Shown piece after piece: positions 42,709 through 50,923 of a stretch of 61,957 bases of DNA (within the stretch, counting starts at the first letter, position 1; each line of letters opens with the position of its first letter). Location: positions 1 to 61,957 of the forward strand of contig JAOPYH010000205.1 in NCBI GenBank assembly GCA_025964715.1, given 5' to 3'. Both the position numbers and the translations under genes were made by a program. The notes beneath the pieces are model-generated. The model saw nothing but the letters and a program-made list of their open reading frames with translations, was not told where the DNA came from and searched no databases. The stretch is from Streptosporangiaceae bacterium (lineage in GTDB: Bacteria > Actinomycetota > Actinomycetes > Streptosporangiales > Streptosporangiaceae).

Positions 42709-43451
42709 CAATCAGATACGCCGCAGGCTCGGACGTCGGAGTCAGCCGTCAGAACAACGAGGACTCCGCCTACGCGGGACCGTGGCTGCTGGCGGTCGCA
42801 GACGGTATGGGCGGTTATGCCGGCGGTGAGGTCGCAAGCTCGACGGTCATCCAGTCGCTTCGATCCATCGACGCGGACGTGCCTCCCGAGCGGCTGGTCG
42901 ACACGCTCGGCGAGGCGGTGACCGAGGCTCACGACAAGCTGCGCGATGTGATCGCGGACCGGCCCGACCTCGACCGGATGGGGACCACGCTCACCGCCAT
43001 GCTGTGGTCGGGCAAGCACATGGCCCTCGCCCATATCGGCGACTCACGGGGTTATCTCCTCCGCGGCGAGGAGCTGTTCCAGATCACCGAGGACCACACG
43101 CTCGACCAGTTGCTGGAGGACGGCAGCGGCTCCTCCCGCCTGTCGAACGTGCTGTTCCGGGTCCTGGACGGCCGCAGTGAGGGCGAGCCGGACATGACGC
43201 CGCGCGAGGGCAAGGTCGGCGACCGCTACCTGCTGTGCTCGGACGGGCTGACCGGAGTGGTGGGTCCGGAGCAGATCTACGAGGTGCTGTCCGCGGGCGA
43301 CGACCTGGACGCGGCGGTGCGGCGGCTCATCGAGCTGGCCAACCAGGGTGGCGGACCCGACAACATCACCTGCGTGGTGGCCGATGTCGTCGAGGGGCCG
43401 GCAGAGCCCCGTGAGCCAGTGATCGTCGGCGCGGCCGCCAACCAGCGCTGA
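42699..43451 (+). CDS. PP2C-type Ser/Thr protein phosphatase
   Basis: The 250-residue protein is a complete PPM phosphatase: RQNNEDS, AVADGMGGY, LAHIGDSRGYLLR, TEDHT, LCSDGLTGVV and GGGPDNIT, with the Asp residues that bind the two metal ions. It should remove phosphate from Ser/Thr of proteins in the cytoplasm, opposing PknB-like kinases such as the one at 16406. ATG 42699 is a good start; the ribosome site is ACGAGA, weak. A decayed LuxR fragment precedes it. It is followed 48 bases later by the MFS gene. Confidence 0.92.
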   Translation: MDVAIRYAAGSDVGVSRQNNEDSAYAGPWLLAVADGMGGYAGGEVASSTVIQSLRSIDADVPPERLVDTLGEAVTEAHDKLRDVIADRPDLDRMGTTLTAMLWSGKHMALAHIGDSRGYLLRGEELFQITEDHTLDQLLEDGSGSSRLSNVLFRVLDGRSEGEPDMTPREGKVGDRYLLCSDGLTGVVGPEQIYEVLSAGDDLDAAVRRLIELANQGGGPDNITCVVADVVEGPAEPREPVIVGAAANQR

Positions 43452-43498
43452 CCGTACGGGCGGACGCCGCGGCGGAAACGTCGCGGCGGGCTCCTACG

Positions 43499-44896
43499 AT
43501 GTCGGCAACCATGGTCGGAACGGACGTCCATCGCGAAGAGCCGGCATCGATCCTGTCCGGCCGCTACCGCGTACCCACCACCGGGATCGTCCTGCTCGTC
43601 ACCCTGCTGGCGTTCGAGGCGATGGCCGTCGGCACGGTGATGCCGGTCACGGCCCGGGACCTGCACGGGCTCTCGCTGTACGCCTGGAGCTTCAGCGCGT
43701 TCCTGATCGCCAGCCTGCTGGCCAACGTGGTAGCGGGTGGGTGGTCCGACCGGGCCGGTCCCGGCCGGCCGCTGATGGCAGGCCTCCTGACCTTCCTCCT
43801 CGGCCTTGTGATCGCCGGTACGGCACCGGTGATGTGGGTCTTCGTGGCCGGACGGGTGGTGCAGGGACTCGGCGCCGGCGCGGCCGGAGTGGCCGTCTAC
43901 GTCGTGGTCGCGCGGGTCTATCCACAGGACCTGCGGCCCCGGGTGTTCGCCGCGCTGTCGGCGGCCTGGGTCGTGCCGTCCCTGGTGGGTCCCGCCCTGG
44001 CGGGCTTCGTCGCCGAGCATCTTCACTGGCGAGGTGTCTTCCTCGGGCTGATCCCGCTGGTCGTCCCGGCCATGGTGATGCTGGTCCCGACCCTGCGGGA
44101 CGCCGGCGGCGGAGACGGCCGTCCGGCCCCGCGGCGCGGCCGGCTGGTCGCGGCCGTGGCGCTGGCCGCCGGAGCTGCCGCGCTGCTCCTGGCCATCGAC
44201 CACGTGGGCGGGCCGGTGCTGCCCACGGTGGCGTTCGGGCTGTCCGGGCTCGCCGGGCTCGCCTTCGGGCTTCCTCGCCTGCTGCCGGCGGGAGCGCTGC
44301 TGCTGCGGCGGGGCCTCCCCACGGCGATCATCATGCGCGGGCTGCTCTCCGGGGCCTTCTTCGGTACCGAGGCGTTCATTCCGCTGACGCTCACGTCGGT
44401 GCACGGCTTCACCCCCACCGAGGCCGGCGTGACCCTGACGACAGGCGCGCTCGGCTGGTCGCTGGGATCGTGGTACCAGGCGCACACGCGACGCCGGCAC
44501 GGCTCTCTGGTGATCCTCGGCAGCGTGCTGATCACGGCGGGCGTCATCGGCATCGCGGCAGGCACCCCTGTGTACGGATGGTCGGCCGTGCCGGCCTGGG
44601 TCGTGGCCGGCAGCGGCATGGGCCTGGCCTACAGCAGCGTCAGCGTGCTGATGCTCGACCTGTCCGCCCCCGCCGACCAGGGGACCAACTCGGCGGCCCT
44701 GCAGATCAGCGACACGCTCGGCGGAGCCCTCTGCATCGGTGTCGCCGGCGCGCTCGTCACCGGCTTCGGCACCGACCGCCTCCAGCTCGGCCTGGCCGTG
44801 GCGGGCGCGCTCACGGCCGGGATCGCGGCCGTGGCGGTCATCGCCTCGTTCCGGGTGTCCGGCCGTGGAGGGCGTGTCCGCATAGTGGACCGGTGA
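43499..44896 (+). CDS. MFS transporter (multidrug efflux type)
   Basis: The 465-residue protein has 12-14 transmembrane helices. AFEAMAVGTVMPVTARDL with the GGWSDRAGPGRPLMAG loop (motif A, D-R-x-G-R) and GRVVQGLGAGAAGVAVYVVVARVYP (motif C region) place it in the DHA family of drug/H+ antiporters. Substrate is unknown. ATG 43499 and 43511 are both plausible starts. It begins 48 bases after the phosphatase and ends 39 bases before serB. Confidence 0.87.
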   Translation: MSATMVGTDVHREEPASILSGRYRVPTTGIVLLVTLLAFEAMAVGTVMPVTARDLHGLSLYAWSFSAFLIASLLANVVAGGWSDRAGPGRPLMAGLLTFLLGLVIAGTAPVMWVFVAGRVVQGLGAGAAGVAVYVVVARVYPQDLRPRVFAALSAAWVVPSLVGPALAGFVAEHLHWRGVFLGLIPLVVPAMVMLVPTLRDAGGGDGRPAPRRGRLVAAVALAAGAAALLLAIDHVGGPVLPTVAFGLSGLAGLAFGLPRLLPAGALLLRRGLPTAIIMRGLLSGAFFGTEAFIPLTLTSVHGFTPTEAGVTLTTGALGWSLGSWYQAHTRRRHGSLVILGSVLITAGVIGIAAGTPVYGWSAVPAWVVAGSGMGLAYSSVSVLMLDLSAPADQGTNSAALQISDTLGGALCIGVAGALVTGFGTDRLQLGLAVAGALTAGIAAVAVIASFRVSGRGGRVRIVDR

Positions 44897-44934
44897 CGCG
44901 ACGGTCACCGGGGCCCAGTAGTTTGGTGAGCGGT

Positions 44935-46140
44935 ATGAAGGGCTCTCAGCGCACGCTGCTCATCACGCTCACCGGCCGCGATCGTCCCGGGGTGACCTCG
45001 CGGCTGTTCGGCAGCCTTGCCACCTTTCCGGTCACCGTCGCGGACGTGGAACAGGTGGTGATCCGCGGCCGGCTCGTCCTGGGCGTGCTCGTGTCCTACG
45101 GCTCGGGCGCCGATGTCGGGCAGGTCTGGGAGGCCGCGGAGAAGATCGCCGCGGACCTCGACATGGAGATCGAGCTCTCGGCCGGGCGCGACAAGAGCGG
45201 CTCGCCCAAGCGCCGGGGCCGGTTGCATGTCACCGTGCTCGGCAGCCCGCTGCGGCCCGCCGCGATGGCCGGCATCGCCGGGCGCATCGCCGTGCACGGC
45301 GCCAACATCGACCGGATCCAGCGGCTCGCGCACTACCCGGTCACCTGCCTCGAGCTCGAGGTCTCCGGCGCCGACCCCGCGGGGTTGCGCGCCGCCCTGG
45401 CCGTCGAGGCGGCCCAGCAGCAGGTCGACGTGGCCGTGCAGCGGGCCGGGCTGCACCGCAGGGCCAAGCGGCTGATCGTCATGGACGTCGACTCGACCCT
45501 GATCCAGGGCGAGGTCATCGAGCTGCTCGCCGAGAAGGCCGGGCAGCTGGACAAGGTCGCCGAGATCACCGAGGCGGCGATGCGCGGAGAGCTCGACTTC
45601 GAGAGATCACTGCGCGAGCGGGTGTCGCTGCTCGCGGGCCTCCACACCACCGCGATCGATGAAGTACGAAGCCATGTCGAGCTGGCCGCCGGGGCCCGCA
45701 CGCTGGTCCGTACTCTCAAGCGGCTCGACTACAAGTTCGCGATCGTCAGTGGCGGGTTCACCCAGGTCACGGACGCGCTGGTCACCGACCTGGGCATCGA
45801 CTACTCCGCCGCGAACACGCTCGAGGTGGTCGACGGCCGCCTCACCGGGCGGCTGCTCGGCCCGATCATCGACCGGCCGGGCAAGGCGGCGGCGCTGGAA
45901 CGGTTCGCCGCCGAGGCCGGGGTGCCGATCACCCAGACGGTGGCGATCGGCGATGGGGCCAACGACCTCGACATGATCCAGGCCGCCGGGCTCGGCGTCG
46001 CCTACAACGCCAAGCCGGTCGTACGCCAGGCGGCGGACACGGCCGTGAGCGTGCCGTACCTCGACGCCATCCTGTTCCTGCTCGGCATCTCGCGTGAAGA
46101 GGTCGAGGCCGCGGACGCCGAGGACGCCGACCTGCGCTGA
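44935..46140 (+). CDS. serB: phosphoserine phosphatase SerB (with N-terminal ACT domains)
   Basis: The 401-residue enzyme makes L-serine from phosphoserine. Residues 1-170 hold two ACT-like regulatory domains (LLITLTGRDRPGVTSRLF, LHVTVLGSPLRPAAMAGIA) that bind amino acids. The catalytic HAD domain has VMDVDSTLIQGEVIE (motif I, DxDxT), VSGGFTQV (motif II), the Lys near DRPGKAAAL and GDGANDLDMIQ (motif III/IV). The length fits the actinobacterial SerB2 type. ATG 44935 is used; GTG 44926 is three codons upstream in frame. A strong terminator follows at 46185. Confidence 0.93.
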   Translation: MKGSQRTLLITLTGRDRPGVTSRLFGSLATFPVTVADVEQVVIRGRLVLGVLVSYGSGADVGQVWEAAEKIAADLDMEIELSAGRDKSGSPKRRGRLHVTVLGSPLRPAAMAGIAGRIAVHGANIDRIQRLAHYPVTCLELEVSGADPAGLRAALAVEAAQQQVDVAVQRAGLHRRAKRLIVMDVDSTLIQGEVIELLAEKAGQLDKVAEITEAAMRGELDFERSLRERVSLLAGLHTTAIDEVRSHVELAAGARTLVRTLKRLDYKFAIVSGGFTQVTDALVTDLGIDYSAANTLEVVDGRLTGRLLGPIIDRPGKAAALERFAAEAGVPITQTVAIGDGANDLDMIQAAGLGVAYNAKPVVRQAADTAVSVPYLDAILFLLGISREEVEAADAEDADLR

Positions 46141-46184
46141 GGTCCTGACCGTCCTACCCGGCGATCGCCACCGGGCGCATACGT

Positions 46185-46217
46185 AAAGCCCCGTTGGGCC
46201 ATGGCCCGCGGGGCTTT
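46185..46217 (+). terminator. terminator after serB
   Basis: AAAGCCCCG at 46185-46193 and CGGGGCTTT at 46209-46217 form a 9-bp stem; GGGCC and GGCCC inside extend it. A T-run is part of the stem. Confidence 0.8.
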
Positions 46218-46282
46218 CGCATGCCCGAAGTGGAAGGGCGGATTGCCACAAGGTTTCGGGGAGGTTTCGGCCCGTTGTCCGA

Positions 46283-46301
46283 TTGTTATCCCCGGCAACA
46301 A
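46283..46301 (+). promoter_or_regulatory. inverted repeat upstream of the xylose operon (candidate ROK operator)
   Basis: TTGTT at 46283-46287 and AACAA at 46297-46301, 9 bases apart, about 170 bases ahead of the binding-protein start. ROK repressors of this kind bind A/T-rich inverted repeats, so this is a candidate for the repressor at 49708; other repeats nearby are weaker. Confidence 0.35.
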
Positions 46302-46467
46302 ACAAGGCGGCCGAGCCCTCTAGCGCAGTTTGTGAATTCCGGCATACGTTGCCGGACACAACATTCAAGACACGGTGCGCCGTGACCGGCTCGCCAAGCA
46401 ACGCGCTCGTACCACCCACCCCCCGGCGCCGCGTCAACCCGCGGCCCGTACCGAAAGGACCCTGCAG

Positions 46468-47577
46468 ATGCGCAAGGGGATCCTCACCACGGCCGCCGTC
46501 TCGGCGGCGCTGCTCGCAGGCCTGACCGCCTGTGGGGGCAGTAACGGCGGTAACGCGTCAGACTCCGGTAAGTCCACGGCGGCCAAGCCCAAGGGCAAGA
46601 TCGGCGTGATCCTTCCGGACAGCAAGTCCTCCCCCCGCTGGGAGACGGCGGACCGCAAGTATCTCGGAGAGGCGTTCAAGGCCGCGGGCATCGCCTACGA
46701 CATCCAGAACGCGCAGAACAACAAGACCACGTTCCAGACGATCGCCGACCAGATGATCACGAATGGCGCCACCGTGCTCATGATCGTGAACCTGGACAGC
46801 GGGACCGGCAAGGCCGTGCTGGACAAGGCCAAGTCGCAGGGTGTGGCGACGATCGACTACGACCGTCTGACGCTGGGCGGCAGCGCTCAGTACTACGTGA
46901 GCTTCGACAACACGGCCGTCGGCAAGCTGCAGGGCGAGGGCCTGGCCAAGTGCCTGGCCGACAACAAGGTCAGCAAGCCGGTCATCGCCGAGCTGAACGG
47001 ATCGCCGACCGACAACAACGCGACGCTCTTCAAGAGCGGCTACGACTCGGTGCTGAAGCCGAAGTACGACTCCAAGGAGTTCGTCAAGGGCCCCGACCAG
47101 TCCGTTCCCGACTGGGATCCCGCCCAGGCGAACACGATCTTCGAGCAGATGCTCACCAGCAATAACAAGATCGCCGGTGTGCTCGCCGCCAACGACGACC
47201 TCGGCAACGCGGCGATCTCGGTGCTGAAGAAGAACAAGCTCAATGGCAAGGTTCCGGTCACCGGGCAGGACGCGGGCGTGGCGGGCCTGCAGAACATCCT
47301 CGCCGGCGACCAGTGCATGACCGTCTACAAGGCGATCAAGCAGGAGGCGGGCGCCGCCGCCAGGCTCGCGGTCGGGCTGGCGAACGGCCAGAAGGGCGAG
47401 ACGAACGGAACCGTGCGCGACCCGCAGGGCAACCGCGACGTGCCGTCAGTGCTCCTCCAGCCCAAGTCCATCTTCAAGGACAGCGTCAAGGATGTCGTGG
47501 CGGACGGCTACGTCACGAAGGACAAGCTGTGCGCGGGCCAGTTCGCCGCCAAGTGCACCGAGGCCGGAATCCAGTAA
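46468..47577 (+). CDS. xylF: xylose-type ABC transporter substrate-binding lipoprotein
   Basis: The 369-residue protein has a lipoprotein signal (LLAGLTACGG, lipid Cys near residue 18) and a type I periplasmic-binding fold. KIGVILPDSKSSPRWETADRKYL, the middle of the first lobe, TIDYDRLTLGGSAQYYVSFDNTAVG and GQDAGVAGLQNILAGDQCMTVYK match the XylF/ChvE group that binds D-xylose or related pentoses. ATG 46468 follows AAAGGA. It opens a three-gene importer operon followed by a ROK repressor. Ligand identity is by similarity, not by binding residues that I can verify. Confidence 0.88.
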   Translation: MRKGILTTAAVSAALLAGLTACGGSNGGNASDSGKSTAAKPKGKIGVILPDSKSSPRWETADRKYLGEAFKAAGIAYDIQNAQNNKTTFQTIADQMITNGATVLMIVNLDSGTGKAVLDKAKSQGVATIDYDRLTLGGSAQYYVSFDNTAVGKLQGEGLAKCLADNKVSKPVIAELNGSPTDNNATLFKSGYDSVLKPKYDSKEFVKGPDQSVPDWDPAQANTIFEQMLTSNNKIAGVLAANDDLGNAAISVLKKNKLNGKVPVTGQDAGVAGLQNILAGDQCMTVYKAIKQEAGAAARLAVGLANGQKGETNGTVRDPQGNRDVPSVLLQPKSIFKDSVKDVVADGYVTKDKLCAGQFAAKCTEAGIQ

Positions 47578-47646
47578 CGCACCGGCCGCGTGTTCCCCCG
47601 GCCCCCGGGAGAACACGCGGCCGCCGGCAGTAAGGAGCCAACGAGC

Positions 47647-48429
47647 ATGTCCGCGACGCCCGCCCTCGAGCTACGCGCCATCAACAAGAGTTTCGGTCCC
47701 GTGCAGGTCCTGCACGACGTCGCCTTCTCCGCCCACGCCGGTCAGGTGACCGCCCTCGTCGGCGACAACGGAGCCGGCAAATCCACGCTGGTCAAGTGCA
47801 TCGGCGGCATCCACCCGATGGACTCGGGTGACTACTTCTTCGACGGCGCGCAGGTGAACGTGCACAGCCCGCGCGATGCCGCCGACCTCGGCGTCGAGAT
47901 CGTCTATCAGGACCTCGCGCTGTGCGACAACCTCGACATCGTGCAGAACATGTTCCTCGGCCGGGAGCGCAAGACCGGCCTGGTGCTGGACGAGGCGACG
48001 ATGGAGGAGATGGCGGCCAACACCCTCACCGGGCTTTCGGTCCGTACGGTCAAGTCCGTCCGGCAGCAGGTGTCGAGCCTGTCCGGCGGGCAGCGGCAGA
48101 CCGTCGCGATCGCCAAGGCAGTGCTGTGGAACAGCAAGGTCGTGGTGCTGGACGAGCCCACCGCCGCGCTGGGTGTCGCGCAGACCCAGCAGGTGCTGGA
48201 ACTGGTCCGGCGGCTCGCCGACAAGGGTCTCGCGGTCGTGCTGATCTCGCACAACCTCAACGACGTCTTCGCCGTGTCCGACCGCATCGCCGCCCTCTAC
48301 CTCGGCCGGATGGCCGCCGAGGTGAAGACCTCGGACGTGACCCACGCCCAGGTCGTCGAACTGATCACGTCCGGACGCAGCGGAGAGCTGGGCCTGAACG
48401 GGGATGCCGTGAACGGAGCAAAGGCATGA
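47647..48429 (+). CDS. xylG: xylose-type ABC transporter ATP-binding protein (single domain)
   Basis: The 260-residue ATPase has GDNGAGKST (Walker A), LSGGQRQTVAIAKAV (signature), VVVLDEPTAAL (Walker B) and LISHNLNDVF (H-loop). Sugar importers of this type (RbsA, XylG in E. coli) usually have two fused ATPase domains, about 500 residues; this one has a single domain, which would dimerise. ATG 47647 follows AAGGAG. Its stop overlaps the permease start by ATGA, so the two are translationally coupled. Confidence 0.88.
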   Translation: MSATPALELRAINKSFGPVQVLHDVAFSAHAGQVTALVGDNGAGKSTLVKCIGGIHPMDSGDYFFDGAQVNVHSPRDAADLGVEIVYQDLALCDNLDIVQNMFLGRERKTGLVLDEATMEEMAANTLTGLSVRTVKSVRQQVSSLSGGQRQTVAIAKAVLWNSKVVVLDEPTAALGVAQTQQVLELVRRLADKGLAVVLISHNLNDVFAVSDRIAALYLGRMAAEVKTSDVTHAQVVELITSGRSGELGLNGDAVNGAKA

Positions 48430-49676
48430 GCGTCATCACTACGAAGGGAGCCACGCAGACGCCCTCCGCGCCGGTCAGCGCGCACTTCCGCGGCTACCTC
48501 GGCCGGGTGCGCGGGGGCGATGTGGGCGCCCTGCCCGCGATCTTGGGCCTGGTCGTGCTGTGCGCGGCCTTCTCGATCATGCGGCCGGCGTTCCTGTCGT
48601 CCGGTAACTTCGCGAACCTGTTCACCCAGGGCGCCGCGGTGACGGTCATCGCCATGGGCCTGGTCTTCGTGCTGCTGCTCGGCGAGATCGACCTGTCGGC
48701 CGGCTTCGCCAGTGGAGTGTGCGCGGCCGTGCTGGCGGTGCTGCTGACCAACCACGGCTGGCCGTGGTACACGGCCGTCCTCGGCGCCCTGATCACCGGA
48801 GCGCTGATCGGGCTCGCACTCGGCGGCCTCGTGGCCAAGCTGGGCATCCCATCGTTCGTGGTGACGCTGGGCGCCTTCCTCGCCTTCCAGGGCATCGTGC
48901 TGATGCTCATGAACGACGGCTCGAACATCTCCATCCACGACAAGACCATTCTGGCCGTCGCCAACAGCAACGTGTCCCCGCTCCTCGGCTGGGTCGTTCT
49001 GGTGCTGAGCATCGCCGGCTACGCCGCCGTACAGCTGTGGCGGGCCCGCGGCCGCGCCCGCCGCGGCCTCATCGCCGACCCCATGTCGCTGATCGCGATC
49101 CGCGTCGCGCTCGTCACGGTGATCGGTGGCGCGGCGGTCTACGTCCTCAACCTGGAGCGCAGCCGCAACGCCATCGTGGTCTCGCTCAAGGGTGTGCCCA
49201 TCGTCGTCCCGGTCATCGCCGTGCTGCTGATCGGCTGGACGTTCGTCCTGCGCCGTACGGCCTACGGCCGGCACGTCTACGCGGTCGGCGGCAGCAAGGA
49301 GGCGGCCCGCCGGGCGGGCATCAACGTCGACCGGATCCGGATCTCGGCCTTCCTGATCTGCTCCACGATGGCCGCGGTGGGCGGCATCATCGCGGCGTCC
49401 CGCGCCAACTCCGTCGACCCGAACACCGGCGGCAGCAACGTGCTGCTCTACGCCGTGGGCGCTGCCGTCATCGGCGGTACGAGCCTGTTCGGCGGCAAGG
49501 GCCGGGTCCTCGACGCGGTCCTCGGCGGTGCCGTGGTCGCGGTCATCGACAACGGCATGGGCCTGATGGGCTACAGCGCGGGCGTGAAATACGTCGTGAC
49601 GGGCCTGGTCCTGTTGCTCGCGGCCAGTGTCGACGCGCTCTCCAGAAAGCGGGCCGCGGCGTCGGGGCTCGGATGA
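48426..49676 (+). CDS. xylH: xylose-type ABC transporter permease
   Basis: The 416-residue protein has about ten to twelve helices and the BPD_transp_2 signature: VFVLLLGEIDLSAGFASGVCA and IPSFVVTLGAFLAFQGIVL, and, near the end, RRTAYGRHVYAVGGSKEAARRAGINVDRI (the EAA-like cytoplasmic loop) and VIGGTSLFGGKGRV. It should form the sugar channel with XylG and XylF. ATG 48426 overlaps the previous stop by four bases. The repressor starts 31 bases after its stop. Confidence 0.9.
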   Translation: MSVITTKGATQTPSAPVSAHFRGYLGRVRGGDVGALPAILGLVVLCAAFSIMRPAFLSSGNFANLFTQGAAVTVIAMGLVFVLLLGEIDLSAGFASGVCAAVLAVLLTNHGWPWYTAVLGALITGALIGLALGGLVAKLGIPSFVVTLGAFLAFQGIVLMLMNDGSNISIHDKTILAVANSNVSPLLGWVVLVLSIAGYAAVQLWRARGRARRGLIADPMSLIAIRVALVTVIGGAAVYVLNLERSRNAIVVSLKGVPIVVPVIAVLLIGWTFVLRRTAYGRHVYAVGGSKEAARRAGINVDRIRISAFLICSTMAAVGGIIAASRANSVDPNTGGSNVLLYAVGAAVIGGTSLFGGKGRVLDAVLGGAVVAVIDNGMGLMGYSAGVKYVVTGLVLLLAASVDALSRKRAAASGLG

Positions 49677-49707
49677 CGTTCGGCCACAGCGAGGCGGGGT
49701 CCGGCGA

Positions 49708-50919
49708 ATGATGCGTGCAGGTCCCTCACAAGAGGCGATCCGCCGCCACAACCTGGGCACGCTGCTGCGTTACATCCACCTGAACGGTCCGACGTCCCGG
49801 GCCGTCCTGGCCGACCGGCTCGGGCTCAACCGCAGCACCATCATGGCGCTCACCGCGGACCTCACGGCCGCGGGCCTGGTCCGCGAGGAGCTGCCGCGGC
49901 GGACCCGGCGGGCCGGGCGACCCTCACTGGTCGTCCGGCCCCGGTCCGAACACGTGTACGTCCTCGCCTTCGACGTCGGTGTGGACCGGCTCGTGGCGGC
50001 CCGGGTCGGTCTGGGCGGCGTGGTGCTGGACCGCCGCGAGGCCGTACGGACACGCGGAACCTTCGATCTCGACGACGTGGTGGCCTCCCTCGCCGGTTTC
50101 ACGAGGCAGATGCTGTGCGAGGCCGGCCCTGGGACCGTCTGCGTGGGAGCCGGAGCGGGCTTCTGCGGGGTCGTCCGGCGGCGCGACGGTGTCGTCCGCT
50201 TCGGCCCGAACATCGGGCGGACCGAGGTGCCGTTCGGAGCCGCCCTCACCCGGGCGCTGGACCTCGCGCTCCAGGTCTCGGTGGACAACGACGCCAACCT
50301 GGGCGCGCTCGCCGAGCACCAGCGGGGCATCGGCACCCAGTCCCAGGATCTCATCTACCTGCACGGCGACGTCGGCATCGGTGGCGGGATCATCGTCGGC
50401 GGACGGCTTCTCGGCGGTGAGGGTGGATACGCGGGGGAGTTCGGCCACATGGTGGTCAACCCGCATGGACGGCCCTGCGCATGCGGCTCGGCGGGCTGCC
50501 TCGAGGCCGAGGTGAGCGAACGGGCGCTGCTCAGCGCGGCCCGTCGTGAGGGCACGCTGGACGTCGTCGGCCGGGACGCGGTCCGCGCGATCGTGGACGC
50601 GGCCGAGCGTGGCGACATCGCCGCCCGCGACGCGCTCTACAGCGTCGGTGACTGGCTCGGCTTCGGCGTCGCCAACCTGGTGAACATCTTCAACCCGGAG
50701 ATGGTCGTCTTCGGGGGCATTCTCCGGGACATCTATCTCAGCTCGGCGGCGCAGATCCGCAGCCGGCTGACGACCAACGTCCTGGCGGCGCCGCGGGAGA
50801 ACCTGCGGCTGCGCACCTCCGCACTCGGCGACGACGCCACCCTGGTGGGCGCCGCCGAGCTCGCGTTCACCGAGGTGCTGGCCAATCCCCTCGAGGTCCT
50901 CACCCACGCCACGATCTGA
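49708..50919 (+). CDS. ROK family transcriptional repressor (XylR-like)
   Basis: The 403-residue protein has an N-terminal winged helix (TLLRYIHLNGPTSRAVLADRLGLNRSTIMALTADLTAAGLV) and a C-terminal sugar-kinase-like ROK domain with DVGVDRLVAARVG, VDNDANLGALAEH, VGIGGGIIVGG, EFGHMVVNPHG and CACGSAGCLEAE (zinc-binding CxCGxxGCxE). It lies directly downstream of the xylose-type importer genes, so it is probably their repressor, induced by the imported sugar. ATG 49708 is the start that fits the family; earlier in-frame codons exist to 49627. It is convergent with the FUSC gene, with only four bases between the two stops. Confidence 0.9.
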   Translation: MMRAGPSQEAIRRHNLGTLLRYIHLNGPTSRAVLADRLGLNRSTIMALTADLTAAGLVREELPRRTRRAGRPSLVVRPRSEHVYVLAFDVGVDRLVAARVGLGGVVLDRREAVRTRGTFDLDDVVASLAGFTRQMLCEAGPGTVCVGAGAGFCGVVRRRDGVVRFGPNIGRTEVPFGAALTRALDLALQVSVDNDANLGALAEHQRGIGTQSQDLIYLHGDVGIGGGIIVGGRLLGGEGGYAGEFGHMVVNPHGRPCACGSAGCLEAEVSERALLSAARREGTLDVVGRDAVRAIVDAAERGDIAARDALYSVGDWLGFGVANLVNIFNPEMVVFGGILRDIYLSSAAQIRSRLTTNVLAAPRENLRLRTSALGDDATLVGAAELAFTEVLANPLEVLTHATI

Positions 50920-50923
50920 CGGG

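Noticed and set aside
43277..44908. Minus-strand frame opposite the MFS gene
   Set aside because: His/Gln/Arg-rich repetitive shadow of the MFS coding sequence, which has clear membrane motifs.
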